Assembly: GCA_963921935.1 (NCBI GenBank)
Contig: OY998177.1
Span: 24,079,926 to 24,143,925, forward strand
Length of the DNA: 64,000 bases
Source: Galeruca laticollis
Taxonomy: Eukaryota; Arthropoda; Insecta; Coleoptera; Chrysomelidae
Direction of reading: 5' to 3'
This document shows, in pieces, positions 33,197 through 42,865 of this stretch (its first letter is position 1; each line of letters begins with the position of its first letter). The notes below the pieces were generated by a model, which had not been told where the DNA came from, ran no database searches, and was given only the letters and a program-made list of their open reading frames with translations. The position numbers and the translations under genes were made by a program.

Positions 33197-34384
33197 ACTA
33201 GTCAGATATTCATCTGTGAGTAAGAAGGTACACATGGAATTACATTTTTCAGACTAGTAGTATTATTTGACATATGATAAAATGATATACTATGGAATAG
33301 AATGATAGAAAATACTTTATTCTATATAATATACATATTTGGATATACATGAATAATTCTTCTTCTTCATCACCCAGCTCATCTACTCTGCACGGTTCTT
33401 CATGTAAGAACGAGAAAAGAAAGATTGTAAATTTTCAAGGTCAGCTATATACCGTATACGCCCGAATACACGATGCACCTTTTTTGTAAAATAACATTTT
33501 GAAATCACCTGAAAATCATTATTATTATTATTATTGAGGTCATATTAGCCAAGCCACCAGCACAGTTTATCATGAAACAAAGTAAAAGCTGAGGTAAAAC
33601 CTATTTCACATTTTCACACCATATTACTTTACATTGTATAAATATACAAAACGCTTTTAATGTGGGAATCAATCATGAATATCAATAAAATATAGGAGAC
33701 CTAAAATTATCCAGAATTAAGGTAAGAAACGTATACAAACCTTATTTTTTCCAAATCCAAACTAGAGATAAAAAATAATCAACCACTTATGCACGTTTTT
33801 AAAACTATGATAACCTACTACTTAACAACAAAAATGAATGAGAAAATGACGAGGCTAAATCAAACGGTCAAACGCGGCATCGACCAATGAGAGAACAGAT
33901 GCCATGGGTTATGGTTGGTTGCATAGTTGCACATTGAGCAAAGACAAAACTTGCGACAGAAAATAATAATAGATATCCATGGATATAATATCAGGAGATA
34001 AAGACATTTATGCATTGAAGGTATTATGAATGTATTAGCTTCCTTCTCAATAATTCTTTATGTGATTATTCAATATATTATCAGTAAAATAGAAAATATT
34101 TTTTTTTCATATCCATGAAATACATTCTGTCGATACCCACTAGATATCTTACGTGGACTGGATAGTCTGTGTATATTGTGCTATCTACTGGATATATATA
34201 CATACAGATTTACTTATTGCAAACTTAGAAGCAGGAATATACATTTGTGAAATAGGTGTTCAAATGATATCAGGTACAAGGTAAACAACATCATTCTAAA
34301 TTTAAAAAAAAACATGAACAAACATTTTAAAAGTAGTTCAAGATTTTTTAATAAACTTTTTAAAAAACTAAAAAAATTCTTAAT
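33197..34384. other. Unassigned AT-rich stretch
   Basis: No gene supported. It includes a short ATT run near 33521 and slightly more balanced sequence near 33850-33950. This is the most host-like texture in the area, but nothing codes. Confidence 0.45.
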
Positions 34385-35480
34385 CAAAATAACCATCTGT
34401 TAATAACATATGCAGACAAAACACATAAAACAGTGATCATGAAAAAAATAGAATATAGGGAAGAATCTTAAATCTACTTAATGACACAACAACATACAAA
34501 AAAGAAAGATTCAATCCCACTGAAAGGATTCAAAACAAGGTAAATAAATTGATAAATAATTGGTGTCAATCAAAATTAATAGATAAGGTAACTAAAAATA
34601 AATTAACGATACACAATTCCCAACCACCTTCAATATATGGTGTACCCAAAATACATAGGGAGTTCCCCTAAGACCTATTATAAGCAATGTTCAAGCAGCT
34701 ACATATAACTTCTCTAAATACTTATCCAACATACTTATCAATATAATCGGAAAAAATGATTATTACGCAAAAGACTCATGGGAATTTGTAAAATTCATAA
34801 GCACCCAAAGAATACCTAAAGATCATATGTTAATATCTCTTGATGTAACATCATTATACACAAATATAGACACAACATTAGCGTTAAACTTATGAAAGAA
34901 AAATGAATCGATATCCAAAACAGTACAACATTAAATTTAGCAAAATTTCTCAGTGGGGCCGAATTATGTTCATCTTCGACATATTTTCAATATGAATCCA
35001 ACCCATAGCAGCTGCAATTGCAAATCTTGTTATGGAAATGTCGAGGAAACAATAATAAAGTCACTTACTTTTGAACCGGTATTATATGTTGATGATATAG
35101 TAGCATGTGTACCAGTGAATAGAATGGATGAGAATTAAACAAATTTAACAATTTCATTCCAAGGTGAAAATTTACCATCGAACGCGAAAGAGAAAAATCG
35201 ATAAATTTCCTGAACGCCACAATCTCAGACGATAACGAATGTAAAATCAATACCAACTGGTATTCAAAACCAACAGCTTCTCATAGGTACACAAGTTATT
35301 ATTCAAATGCTCCCCTATCTCATAAGAAAAATGTTATTAAAAATTCAACTGACAGAGCAATTAAATTATCTCACCCTAAATTCAGAATGAACAACCTAAA
35401 TAAAATCCGAAATATCCTTGAAGAAACTACCCATTACCGTTTGTGAACAAAACTATTAAAAAAAGAATACATATGCAATC
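34385..35480 (+). pseudogene. Penelope reverse transcriptase remnant
   Basis: Across frames the DNA reads ADKTHKTVIMKKIEY, NKLINNWCQSKLIDKVTK, PPSIYGVPKIHREFPL and RPIISNVQAATYNFSKYLS (34640-34730). YYAKDSWEFVKFIS, MLISLDVTSLYTNIDTT (first catalytic Asp), AAAIANLVME near 35010 and VLYVDDIVACVP near 35080 (YxDD box) follow, then FLNATISD, WYSKPTASHRYTSYYSNAPL and HPKFRMNNLNKIRNILEET. GVPKIH and the ordered motifs are diagnostic of Penelope RT. At least three frame changes make it a pseudogene. Confidence 0.88.
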
Positions 35481-35639
35481 TACAATTCAAATCTAAAACC
35501 ACAAAACAACCAACATCATTTATATAATCACCATATGTACACGATTTATCAGAAAAAATTAACAAAAGCCTTCAGAAAGAAAATTCAACTGTTTCCCACA
35601 AATTAAAGCCAAACATTTTTTTTGAAAAATGAAACCAAA

Positions 35640-35960
35640 CATTTCAAAAAATAAACAAACCCACACAGTATACCAGATTCCTTGTGGAGATGTCAATAAA
35701 ATATATATTGGTCAAAGCAAACAATACCTTCAAATAAGAGTACAAGCTCATAAGTATTCATAAACTGATGTAACAGCTATATCCAATCACTCTAAGAATA
35801 CAGGGCGTAAATATAATTTGGACAATGTTAAAATATTAGCTAAAGACAATAATGAAAAAGTTAGAACTGTACTAGAAATGATGAACATGAAAAGAGATAT
35901 AAATAGTATTAATAACAGAAACGATATTCGTAATTTGGATGTAATTAAGATGGTCTCTTA
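35640..35960 (+). pseudogene. Penelope GIY-YIG endonuclease remnant
   Basis: Frame reads THTVYQIPCGDVNKIYIGQS and KQYLQIRVQAHKYS, a stop, then TDVTAISNHSKNTGRKYNLD and VRTVLEMMNMKRDINSINNR, ending DVIKMVS-stop. VYxIPC...YIGQ is the GIY-YIG catalytic signature, with the Arg (IRVQAHK) and the downstream Glu (VLEMM) in place. In Penelope-like elements this nuclease nicks the target for priming. One in-frame stop follows HKYS. Confidence 0.88.
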
Positions 35961-36279
35961 AAATAACCAATAAATTGTTGACAGCTTCTGCACTTTACTA
36001 TAATATACACATGTTAAATCAAGCAAACGTGCCCAGACTAACACTACATTGCATTAGGAAGAGAACGACAAAACACCATCAAACGAAATAATACATTTTA
36101 AGAGTTTACTGACAACAGCTACAAAATATATACAGAATTTTAAATTTAATTTTTAACCTACCATGTTTTCATGTTTTTGACAGTGTTATTGAGGTAATTG
36201 TTTAATTATATTATATACAAAATTTTGTAACGTATTTTCTAACTTATGTGTTATGCATCAATCAAAATGTAACCTTTGA

Positions 36280-36325
36280 GCCGAAACAGAAGATGACTTA
36301 AAAAGTCGAAACGCGTCTTTTGGCA
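36280..36325 (+). ncRNA. Hammerhead-like hairpin at the Penelope 3' end
   Basis: The motif AGATGACTT-loop-AAGTCGAAACGCGTC forms a 5-bp stem (36295-36299 with 36303-36307) immediately followed by GAAAC. Known Penelope terminal repeats carry hammerhead ribozymes with CUGAUGA-stem-GAAA. Here the first core reads GAAGATGA rather than CTGATGA, so activity is doubtful, but the placement is right. Confidence 0.4.
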
Positions 36326-36377
36326 AATAATGAACAAATTATTAAAAAGTAAGGACCTTTGTTCAAGAAAATTCCTC

Positions 36378-36379
<2 letters not shown>

Positions 36380-36438
<59 letters not shown>
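36380..36438. repeat. (TA)n microsatellite 6
   Basis: Uninterrupted TA between the Penelope 3' end and the 36440 palindrome. First tract of the second chain. Confidence 0.96.
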
Positions 36439-36440
<2 letters not shown>

Positions 36441-36775
36441 TGTTTTAAATGAAACTCACGGTTTCTAGTTAATTCCAGAATATAATAAAAGTTATTGAAA
36501 ATTCTAAAAAATTGACAATTGTTTCGATAAATCAATATCATCGACAGAATGACAGAAGTTACATTTTATTTGATGCCTACCTGATGTTTAGTAGTTATTT
36601 TTGGCTAGACCAAGAAGTGACCTAACTTGTGATTGACATCAAATAAAATGTAACTTCTGTCATTCTGACGATGATATTGATTTATCGAAACAATTGTCAA
36701 TTTTTTAGAATTTTCAATAACTTTTATTATTTTGTGGAATTTACTAGAAACCGTGAGTTTAATTTAAAACACTAA
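36439..36775. repeat. Palindrome of the Penelope-associated repeat
   Basis: Left arm about 36440-36571 and right arm 36637-36773, inverted and roughly 95% alike, with a 65-bp centre. Both ends read ttttaaatgaaactcacgg or its complement. The centre plus one arm equals the single unit at 28339-28545, so the palindrome is one full unit joined to an inverted partial one. Confidence 0.9.
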
Positions 36776-36813
36776 TATGAGCAGATTCCACGAAGTAAGG
36801 GTCGAGACAGTTA

Positions 36814-36818
<5 letters not shown>

Positions 36819-36876
<58 letters not shown>
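36819..36876. repeat. (TA)n microsatellite 7
   Basis: AT repeat closing the palindrome and opening the solo LTR. Confidence 0.96.
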
Positions 36877-36881
<5 letters not shown>

Positions 36882-38790
36882 TGAATTGGCTATGGTGTAA
36901 TAAGAATATTATACTTATTTTATTTTAGTTTAAATTTACTTTAAGTTTATTGTTTGCCCGGTATATTGATGATTTTATATATATATGATAAACAGTTTAT
37001 ATTACTGACATGAAAACTTCTCATCTCAGGGTAGAGTTCAAATATTTAGGATAAAATGATTTTAGAATTTTATATATATTAGCGCCAAAGTTAATAAATG
37101 CTTTATATTTCAAAAATAAATTTGTTAATCAGAATATGTTACTTGTTCAATGATTCCAAACTAAATACGGTCCTGTCCTGCTTAAAACAAATCTGCATAA
37201 TTCAATAGATGTCATTCAGAGCTTCTGCCTATGGTAAGTAGATGGTGCGCAAGTCACCAGATGAAATGAATAACTGAATAACTCAAAAATAGTTTAAAAC
37301 GTTCTTCAAAGGAAAAACGATATTTAATTTAATGAAAATAAATACATTACACTTTTACAAGTGTTCTTGAAGAAATTCAACTATCTAAAAGGATGACTCT
37401 TTCATACAACATACACGCACTCTGGTGAGATATACAATTATACAACTTCATAAACATATGATTTTTAGAAAATGGCGAAATACACTCCTAAAAGCGTCTA
37501 TGCGTCACAAAATTTTAGTTCTTTGCATAAATTGGTAAGTACGCTTGACTTTTTAATATATTAATAAATTAACTTTTACTACCTTATTCACTTCACTGTT
37601 TTGTTTGTTCACCTCAATCATCCGTTTCTTTTACTTGTTTCAGATTCTCCTCCAGGAAAAACTCCATGCTGGCATTCCGTTTCTACCAGAACAGGAATCG
37701 ATGCTGTATTTCATTTTAAGTCCAAGCAGTTTATATAAATTCCATTATTCAGTATTTTCCAAAAGCAATTGTGGCTATTTTACTTCCACAAGACACCATA
37801 TTATAAAATAAAAATCATGGTTAGTACTGTACAACATTCGACAATTCCTTTTTTAATTATTAATATAAACTTAACTACTTACACTGATGTATATCTTGTA
37901 AGTATAATGTATTTGTTCTTGAATTTTATAGTCAAATTTTTATCTTCCAAATAATTTCAAAATGATTTTCTTTACCAAAGAGTTTTTCTGCTTACAAATT
38001 TTTCTTCCCAAAAAAAGAGACTTCTTAGTGAATAGACCCCATAATCAACAACCTTTTCACATTCCAATTTTTTTTCGTTAGCAACATAATTGTCGCCGAT
38101 ATGATCCTTTTTAAATGTTTATTTACCAATCAAATTTGACTATTTATTTTATCACTCAAATTCTTCATTTCAACCAGTGAAATGTTCATATCAGGATATT
38201 GTATTCTAAGGTTTTTAATTGCTTAGACTTCCTATATTATTTTCATTCAATAATATTTCCTAGTATTGTTAAAATGACATTTCCTATCCTCTGAGTATGT
38301 ATGTCAAATGAATATTCTTAATGTTTTAATAGATGACAGCTGTTACCTTTAAATATATATGCAAAATGAAAATTCGTTTTTTTTATGAGACAAGTTCTCT
38401 GAAATTCACATTATTATATACTTTTCTGCTCTGTTATGTCTAAACAGCTACACTAACTTACTTTGATGTTCTAATCAACAAATATTATGAGATTAGCTTG
38501 ACTTTACAGAATAAAGCATTATTAGTTTCTTATCATGAACAAATTCTGATACTTGATCTTCTTAATAAAAGTTTGGTTAATTTATTTCACATAAATTGTT
38601 TATCACACCTATTCGCAATTATTCCTACATTATACAGTCTGTCCTTTCTGGATGCCTTCTCTATCGAATAGTGGATCGTACAGATTGTCTCCATTCAAAT
38701 GTTTAAAAAAATTTTGACTTAAAAAAAATTCTTCTAGATTACAATGCACAATCTTAATTCTTTATTGTTTGATATACAGGGTGTTCCACT

Positions 38791-38796
<6 letters not shown>
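36877..38796 (-). mobile_element. Solo LTR related to Gypsy-1, reverse orientation
   Basis: Read on the reverse strand it starts near the tract with AGAGTGGAACACCCTGTATA, comparable to the Gypsy-1 LTR start (AGAGTAAAACAACACCCTGT). It then matches GGAGACAATCTGTAC, the block around ACAGGACCGTA, the region near 37000-37320, and CAATATACCGGGCAAA close to the far end. The order is conserved over the whole 1.9 kb, but identity is much lower than between the two Gypsy-1 LTRs. No internal region or second LTR lies next to it, so it is a solo LTR. The small open frames inside are not genes. Confidence 0.82.

Positions 38797-38855
<59 letters not shown>
38796..38855. repeat. (TA)n microsatellite 8
   Basis: TA tract between the solo LTR and the third satellite-related repeat. 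Confidence 0.96.
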
Positions 38856-38857
<2 letters not shown>

Positions 38858-39390
38858 CGTGATGTGTTAACAACAACAATAAAAAGATTCATGGGTAATT
38901 CACGCAAAAAAGAGCTACTGAAACATGCATGTCCGCGGTTACCACTCTGTTTCAGTAGCCCTTTTTTTGCGTGAATTACCCATGAATCTCTTTATTGTTG
39001 TTGTTAGCATATCACGTGATATTCCTACATCTTCTTTGTTATTTACTATGGGTCGGAAGGTTTATGGCGGTGGGGCTATATGCGCCTCCGTGTCTATCTT
39101 GGTTGTTGTCCTGAAAACTCGAGATCTTCCAATTGAAGGCACAAATGAGCGTTTGATTTCCCTACTGAAATCCGTTGTTTTGTGTCTTCCCATGTTTCGA
39201 TTAACATCTTTGCTCCCAAATTTCACATCCTTATTTGGTTATACCGTGATGATGACAGCAAATGAGCCAGAAACATGCATGTCCGCAGTTACCACTCTGT
39301 TTCAGTAGCTTTTTTCTTGCGTGAATTACCCATGAATCTCTTTATTGTTGTTGGTTGTTGTTAACATATCACGCGATATTCCTATATCTT

Positions 39391-39393
<3 letters not shown>
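38856..39393. repeat. Third member of the 338-bp repeat family
   Basis: Contains a hairpin palindrome (arms about 38862-38930 and 38940-39017, sharing gggtaattcacgca and its complement). A stretch similar to the 338-bp unit follows (39050-39300): gggtcggaagg, cctccgtgtctat, ttggttgttgtcctgaaaac and agccagaaacatgcatgtc. The open frame at 38925-39308 runs through this repeat and is not a gene. (TA)n flanks both sides. Confidence 0.85.

Positions 39394-39439
<46 letters not shown>
39394..39439. repeat. (TA)n microsatellite 9
   Basis: TA tract between the satellite relative and the small inverted-end element. Confidence 0.95.
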
Positions 39440-39442
<3 letters not shown>

Positions 39443-39469
39443 AGTATTTCTTAAACCATTATATATTTA

Positions 39470-40039
39470 TCTTTTTTTGATTGTTCTTGGGTTCTTTACG
39501 TAAAAAAGGAACAGCATACTGTCAATGATAAACAAGACACAAATCATTTAAGCCATATTTATCACAACTTAATACTATAAATAAACAATGAATATTATTT
39601 CAATTTTTATGACCACCTCGTATATTCCATTTTAATAATTAATATACAACTTATCTCTCTGCAATTGAAAAACTAAGAAACATAAACCAGAATACTTACT
39701 CAAAAAGAAAAAAACGAAAACAATAATAGAACCTTCATTCTTTCCCTAATTTTACCATTAAAATGTAAACATCGAGGTACGTACCATAATAAAACTAAAT
39801 TTCAAAATTTTATTCCTGCATGTGAGCTAGAAAACCTTTTAATTTTTGACTTTTAATTTCTAATTGTTAATTGTGAATGTCTTCAGTGTAAGCTACCAAA
39901 TTTCATTTTAATTCTTTTCACTCGTAGGTACTGTTCCACAAAATAAAACAGATTTTGATAAAGCCTACTATGATGGGCGAAACGTCATAAAATTTTCGTA
40001 TTATTCACAAGAAACCTATACCCAAGAACAATCCAAAAA

Positions 40040-40042
<3 letters not shown>
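39470..40042. mobile_element. Small non-autonomous element with 23-bp inverted ends
   Basis: 39470-39492 (TCTTTTTTTGATTG then TTCTTGGGT) is the reverse complement of 40020-40042 with one mismatch. About 570 bp lie between the outer ends, with no coding capacity. Near the right end GCCTACTATGATGGGC followed by GAAACGTC gives a hairpin-CGAAAC motif like that of Penelope termini. The family is unknown; it could be a Penelope-derived non-autonomous unit. Confidence 0.7.

Positions 40043-40080
<38 letters not shown>
40042..40080. repeat. (TA)n microsatellite 10
   Basis: Last tract of the second chain, at the 3' end of LINE E. Confidence 0.95.
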
Positions 40081-40081
<1 letters not shown>

Positions 40082-40279
40082 CACTACAGACCGTGTAGGT
40101 TCATGATTGATGTTTCAACACTAGGGGTGGGTTCTCAGAGTTCCATACGAAAGTCTACTGCGACAATCTACTAAGTTCAAATGTCACATTCGCACGGAGT
40201 ATCCGAGTGCCCATTACTTCGGTTCGTTCCAAAATTTCTTGTGTTCTGCGCCTTTTTCCAGTTTGCACGTTAATAACTT

Positions 40280-40700
40280 AACCTTTCCATGGCTTGGTGG
40301 ACGACTTGCCTCCATCTCACCTTGTCATTTGACTTACTTTTCCAATTTCTGATATTAAGTCTTCGTAGATCCTCAATATTTTCGGTAGCCTTCCTGTTCC
40401 CATTCTTTCTATATGTCCTAACCATCTTAGTCTTCGATATTTTATCATTCCAATAATACCCAGATTTTTATATAAATCTTCGAGCTCTTCGTTTGTCCTC
40501 CTTATCCATATTCCATTTGGTAATTTTCCTCCAAATATTTTCCTCAATAATTTTCTTTCCCATATTTGTATCATTCCCTGTTCTTTTTGGTTTAATGTCC
40601 ATGATTTTGAGTCATATGTAACTACAGGCATAATCACAGTCTTGTAAATCCTGATTTTCGCGCTCCTTGATATATTTTTGATTTTCAATAATCTATTCAA
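40280..40700 (-). pseudogene. LINE E C-terminal region
   Basis: The connection and C-terminal domain typical of these elements: KIRIYKTVIMPVVTYDSKSW, IWERKLLRKIFGGK, YRRLRWLGHIERM and, past the apparent stop in other phases, a VRWRQVVHQAM-like tail near 40290. No RNase H. Confidence 0.85.
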
Positions 40701-40709
40701 GACATAAAT

Positions 40710-41303
40710 TCAATTATTGCCACACAATATTCTGTTTTGGATATCCTCCCCTATATTGGGTTTTCGAGTAACTATTGTTCCAAGGTACTCGAATCTCTCT
40801 ATTTCTTCAAATTTATATATCCTTCCTTTGGCTGTTTCTACTGTTAGGTAATTCCTTTTTATAAAATCTCGATCTCTCCATTTCATGTATTTTGTATTCA
40901 GTTCAATGATATAGAGCCCTTTTTGTTGTACTTTTTCTGCCATATTTTTCATAACCTGTCTCATTTCTTCCTGAATTACTCTTTCCAATACCAGACTAAA
41001 GATAGTGGATGACTGTGGATCGTCTTGTCTTACGCCTTCAGTAACGATGAATTTCTCTAACATACCGTTATTTATTCTTACTTCATTCTCAGTATTTTGT
41101 AGTGTTAGTCGAATCATTCTGATCAGTTTTCCACTTATTCCTAGATCTTCCAGAACTTTGTACAGTTCATTTCTTTTTACTTTATCGGGTGCTTGTTTGA
41201 AGTCGACGAATAGCACCATCGTCTGTTTTCCAAATTGATAACTCTCATCCTGTATTTCTCGTAGCATGAAGATTTGCTCCACTGCGCTCCTACCTCGTTT
41301 CAA
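40710..41303 (-). pseudogene. LINE E reverse transcriptase, missing the YADD box
   Basis: KRGRSAVEQIFMLREIQ, MVLFVDFKQAPDKVKRNELY (first Asp) and VTEGVRQDDPQSSTIFSLVL are present. After ERVIQEEMRQVMKNMAEKVQ the sequence jumps to ELNTKYMKWRDRDF, omitting the segment that carries YxDD. The C-terminal part continues FEEIERFEYLGTIV, followed by a phase change near 40705. Confidence 0.87.
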
Positions 41304-42071
41304 TCCACATTGGTATTATCTGATTATATTTTCCATATTTTCCTTCAAAATATCCTTGATATAGGTAGCAAGTATATTGTAGGCCCCATTCAATAGTGCT
41401 ATTCCTCTTTCGTTGTGGCATTCATGTTCATTCCCTTTTTTATGTATAGGATATATTATGAAGTTGGTCCATTATGTCGGTATTCGTTCTTCTTCCCATA
41501 TCTTTTGCAATAGTTTTTCCATTTCATCAACTTATCGCGTTCCTACATATTTGAATATTTCCGCTGTTATGTGGTCACTGACTGGACTTTTATTGTTCTT
41601 TAGATTAGCTATAATATAATTCATTTTGTCTCAACTCGGAGGAGGCTCTTTCGAGTGCAGCTCGAAATTTGTTCCTACATTCTCTGCATCCTCATTTCGT
41701 CGCCCATTTGAAAGATGTTCGAAGTATTATTTTCATCGCTCTAAAATTTCTTGTTCGCCCAGTAGCATTTCCCCATCTTCATTTCTAATTAATACGGGAT
41801 TTGAATTGAATCCTCTTTTTTCTCTTTTGACTCCTTAATACAGGTTTGTCAGATCTTGATTTCTGTAATTATCTTCTACATTTTGCAGTAGTCGCTCATT
41901 GTACTCCTCATTCTTCCTTCTTCATAATCTCTTCAGTTTCTTTCTTTCGTCTTCACTTGTTTTTTGGACTGCAGTATTCATTATTGTTTTTATTTTTTCC
42001 CAATGATGCGCTATATCTCTTTCCGTTATATTATCCATTTCCCCTCTAATAACTTTTTCATATCCTTCTCC

Positions 42072-42865
42072 TTATTTGTTATTAACCTTGCAACCATTGC
42101 CTTCCATTCGTTTCCTCTTTTCATTTTTGTTTATTGGTATGAGTTGCTTTGATGTGACTCCCACCATGAAATGATCAGAGTCCAGATCAGGTCTTCTATA
42201 CGTTCGTATATTGGTGATGCATTGGTCTTCTTCGAATTCGATTAAAACGTGGTCGATTTGGTCCGCTGTTTTTCCGTCTGGCGATATCCACGTACCTTTA
42301 TGAATATTTTTACGCTGATAATTTGTGCTTTTGATTCTGAGGTTAAGTTCTTTCGCAAAATCTATTAACAATCGGCCATTTTCATTTGTTTTCTCATCCT
42401 TCTAATTGTTGACATATACGTCTCCTCTTTACCTATCTTGGCGTTGGCGTCTCCCAGTACGATTTTCAAATCATACTTGGAGATAGCCTCAAATACTCTG
42501 TCAATATTACTATAGAATTCTTCTTTCACTTCTATATCCTTCTCTTCAGATGGTGCATGTATGTGTACAAGTGTAATTTTGGGATACTTCCCTATTATTC
42601 TTAAAGTGCACAATCTTTCTGAGATGGGTTTAAAGTCCATGATCATCCATTTTAGTTCTTTTCTAACTATATAACCAGTCCCTAACATTCTGTTATCGCC
42701 CCCACTATTGAAGAATACATAATCTGCAATTTCTTGTGAGCCTTGCCCTAGTTGTTTAGTTACTTGTAATGCTATGATATCAAAATTATATTTTCCAGCT
42801 TCCTGGTGCAACTGTTTTAATTTTCTTTCTTCATACAACCCCCTGATATTCTATGTTCCAATTTT
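42072..42865 (-). pseudogene. LINE E endonuclease
   Basis: Begins IGT-stop-NIRGLYEERKLKQ, where relatives have Trp at the stop. ALQVTKQLGQGSQ replaces the usual QETK, so the catalytic Glu is now Val. LKIVLGDANAKIGKEE (Asp-Asn), KTADQIDHVLIE and DLDSDHFMVGV (Asp-His) are retained. A stop after MKMADC (about 42365) and a phase change split it from IDFAKELNLRIKSTNY. The enzyme would be inactive even without the stops. Confidence 0.87.

Larger units (their letters stand above)
34385..36379 (+). mobile_element. Penelope-like element, decayed
   Basis: Forward-strand RT plus GIY-YIG nuclease in Penelope order, with a 3' region carrying a hairpin followed by CGAAACG. It ends exactly at a (TA)n tract. 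The coding sequence is broken by several frameshifts and stops, and no single long frame survives. Confidence 0.88.
40081..42865 (-). mobile_element. LINE E: RTE-like non-LTR retrotransposon, decayed
   Basis: Reverse-strand element with an AP-type endonuclease (42865-42072), a degraded linker, RT (41303-40710) and a C-terminal region (40700-40280), followed by a non-coding tail to the TA tract. It is interrupted by several stops and shifts. The style resembles the insect proteins often labelled craniofacial development protein 2-like endonuclease-RT, which I place near RTE. Confidence 0.87.

Noticed and set aside
29306..33201. Forward frames across LINE A and A'
   Set aside because: Antisense of the well-supported reverse-strand RT, RNase H and endonuclease.
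36280..36325. A definite hammerhead ribozyme call
   Set aside because: The CTGATGA core is not intact and stems I and III were not demonstrated, so it is reported only as hammerhead-like.
38744..39308. Forward frames of 76 and 127 codons
   Set aside because: They read through (TA)n and the 338-family repeat.
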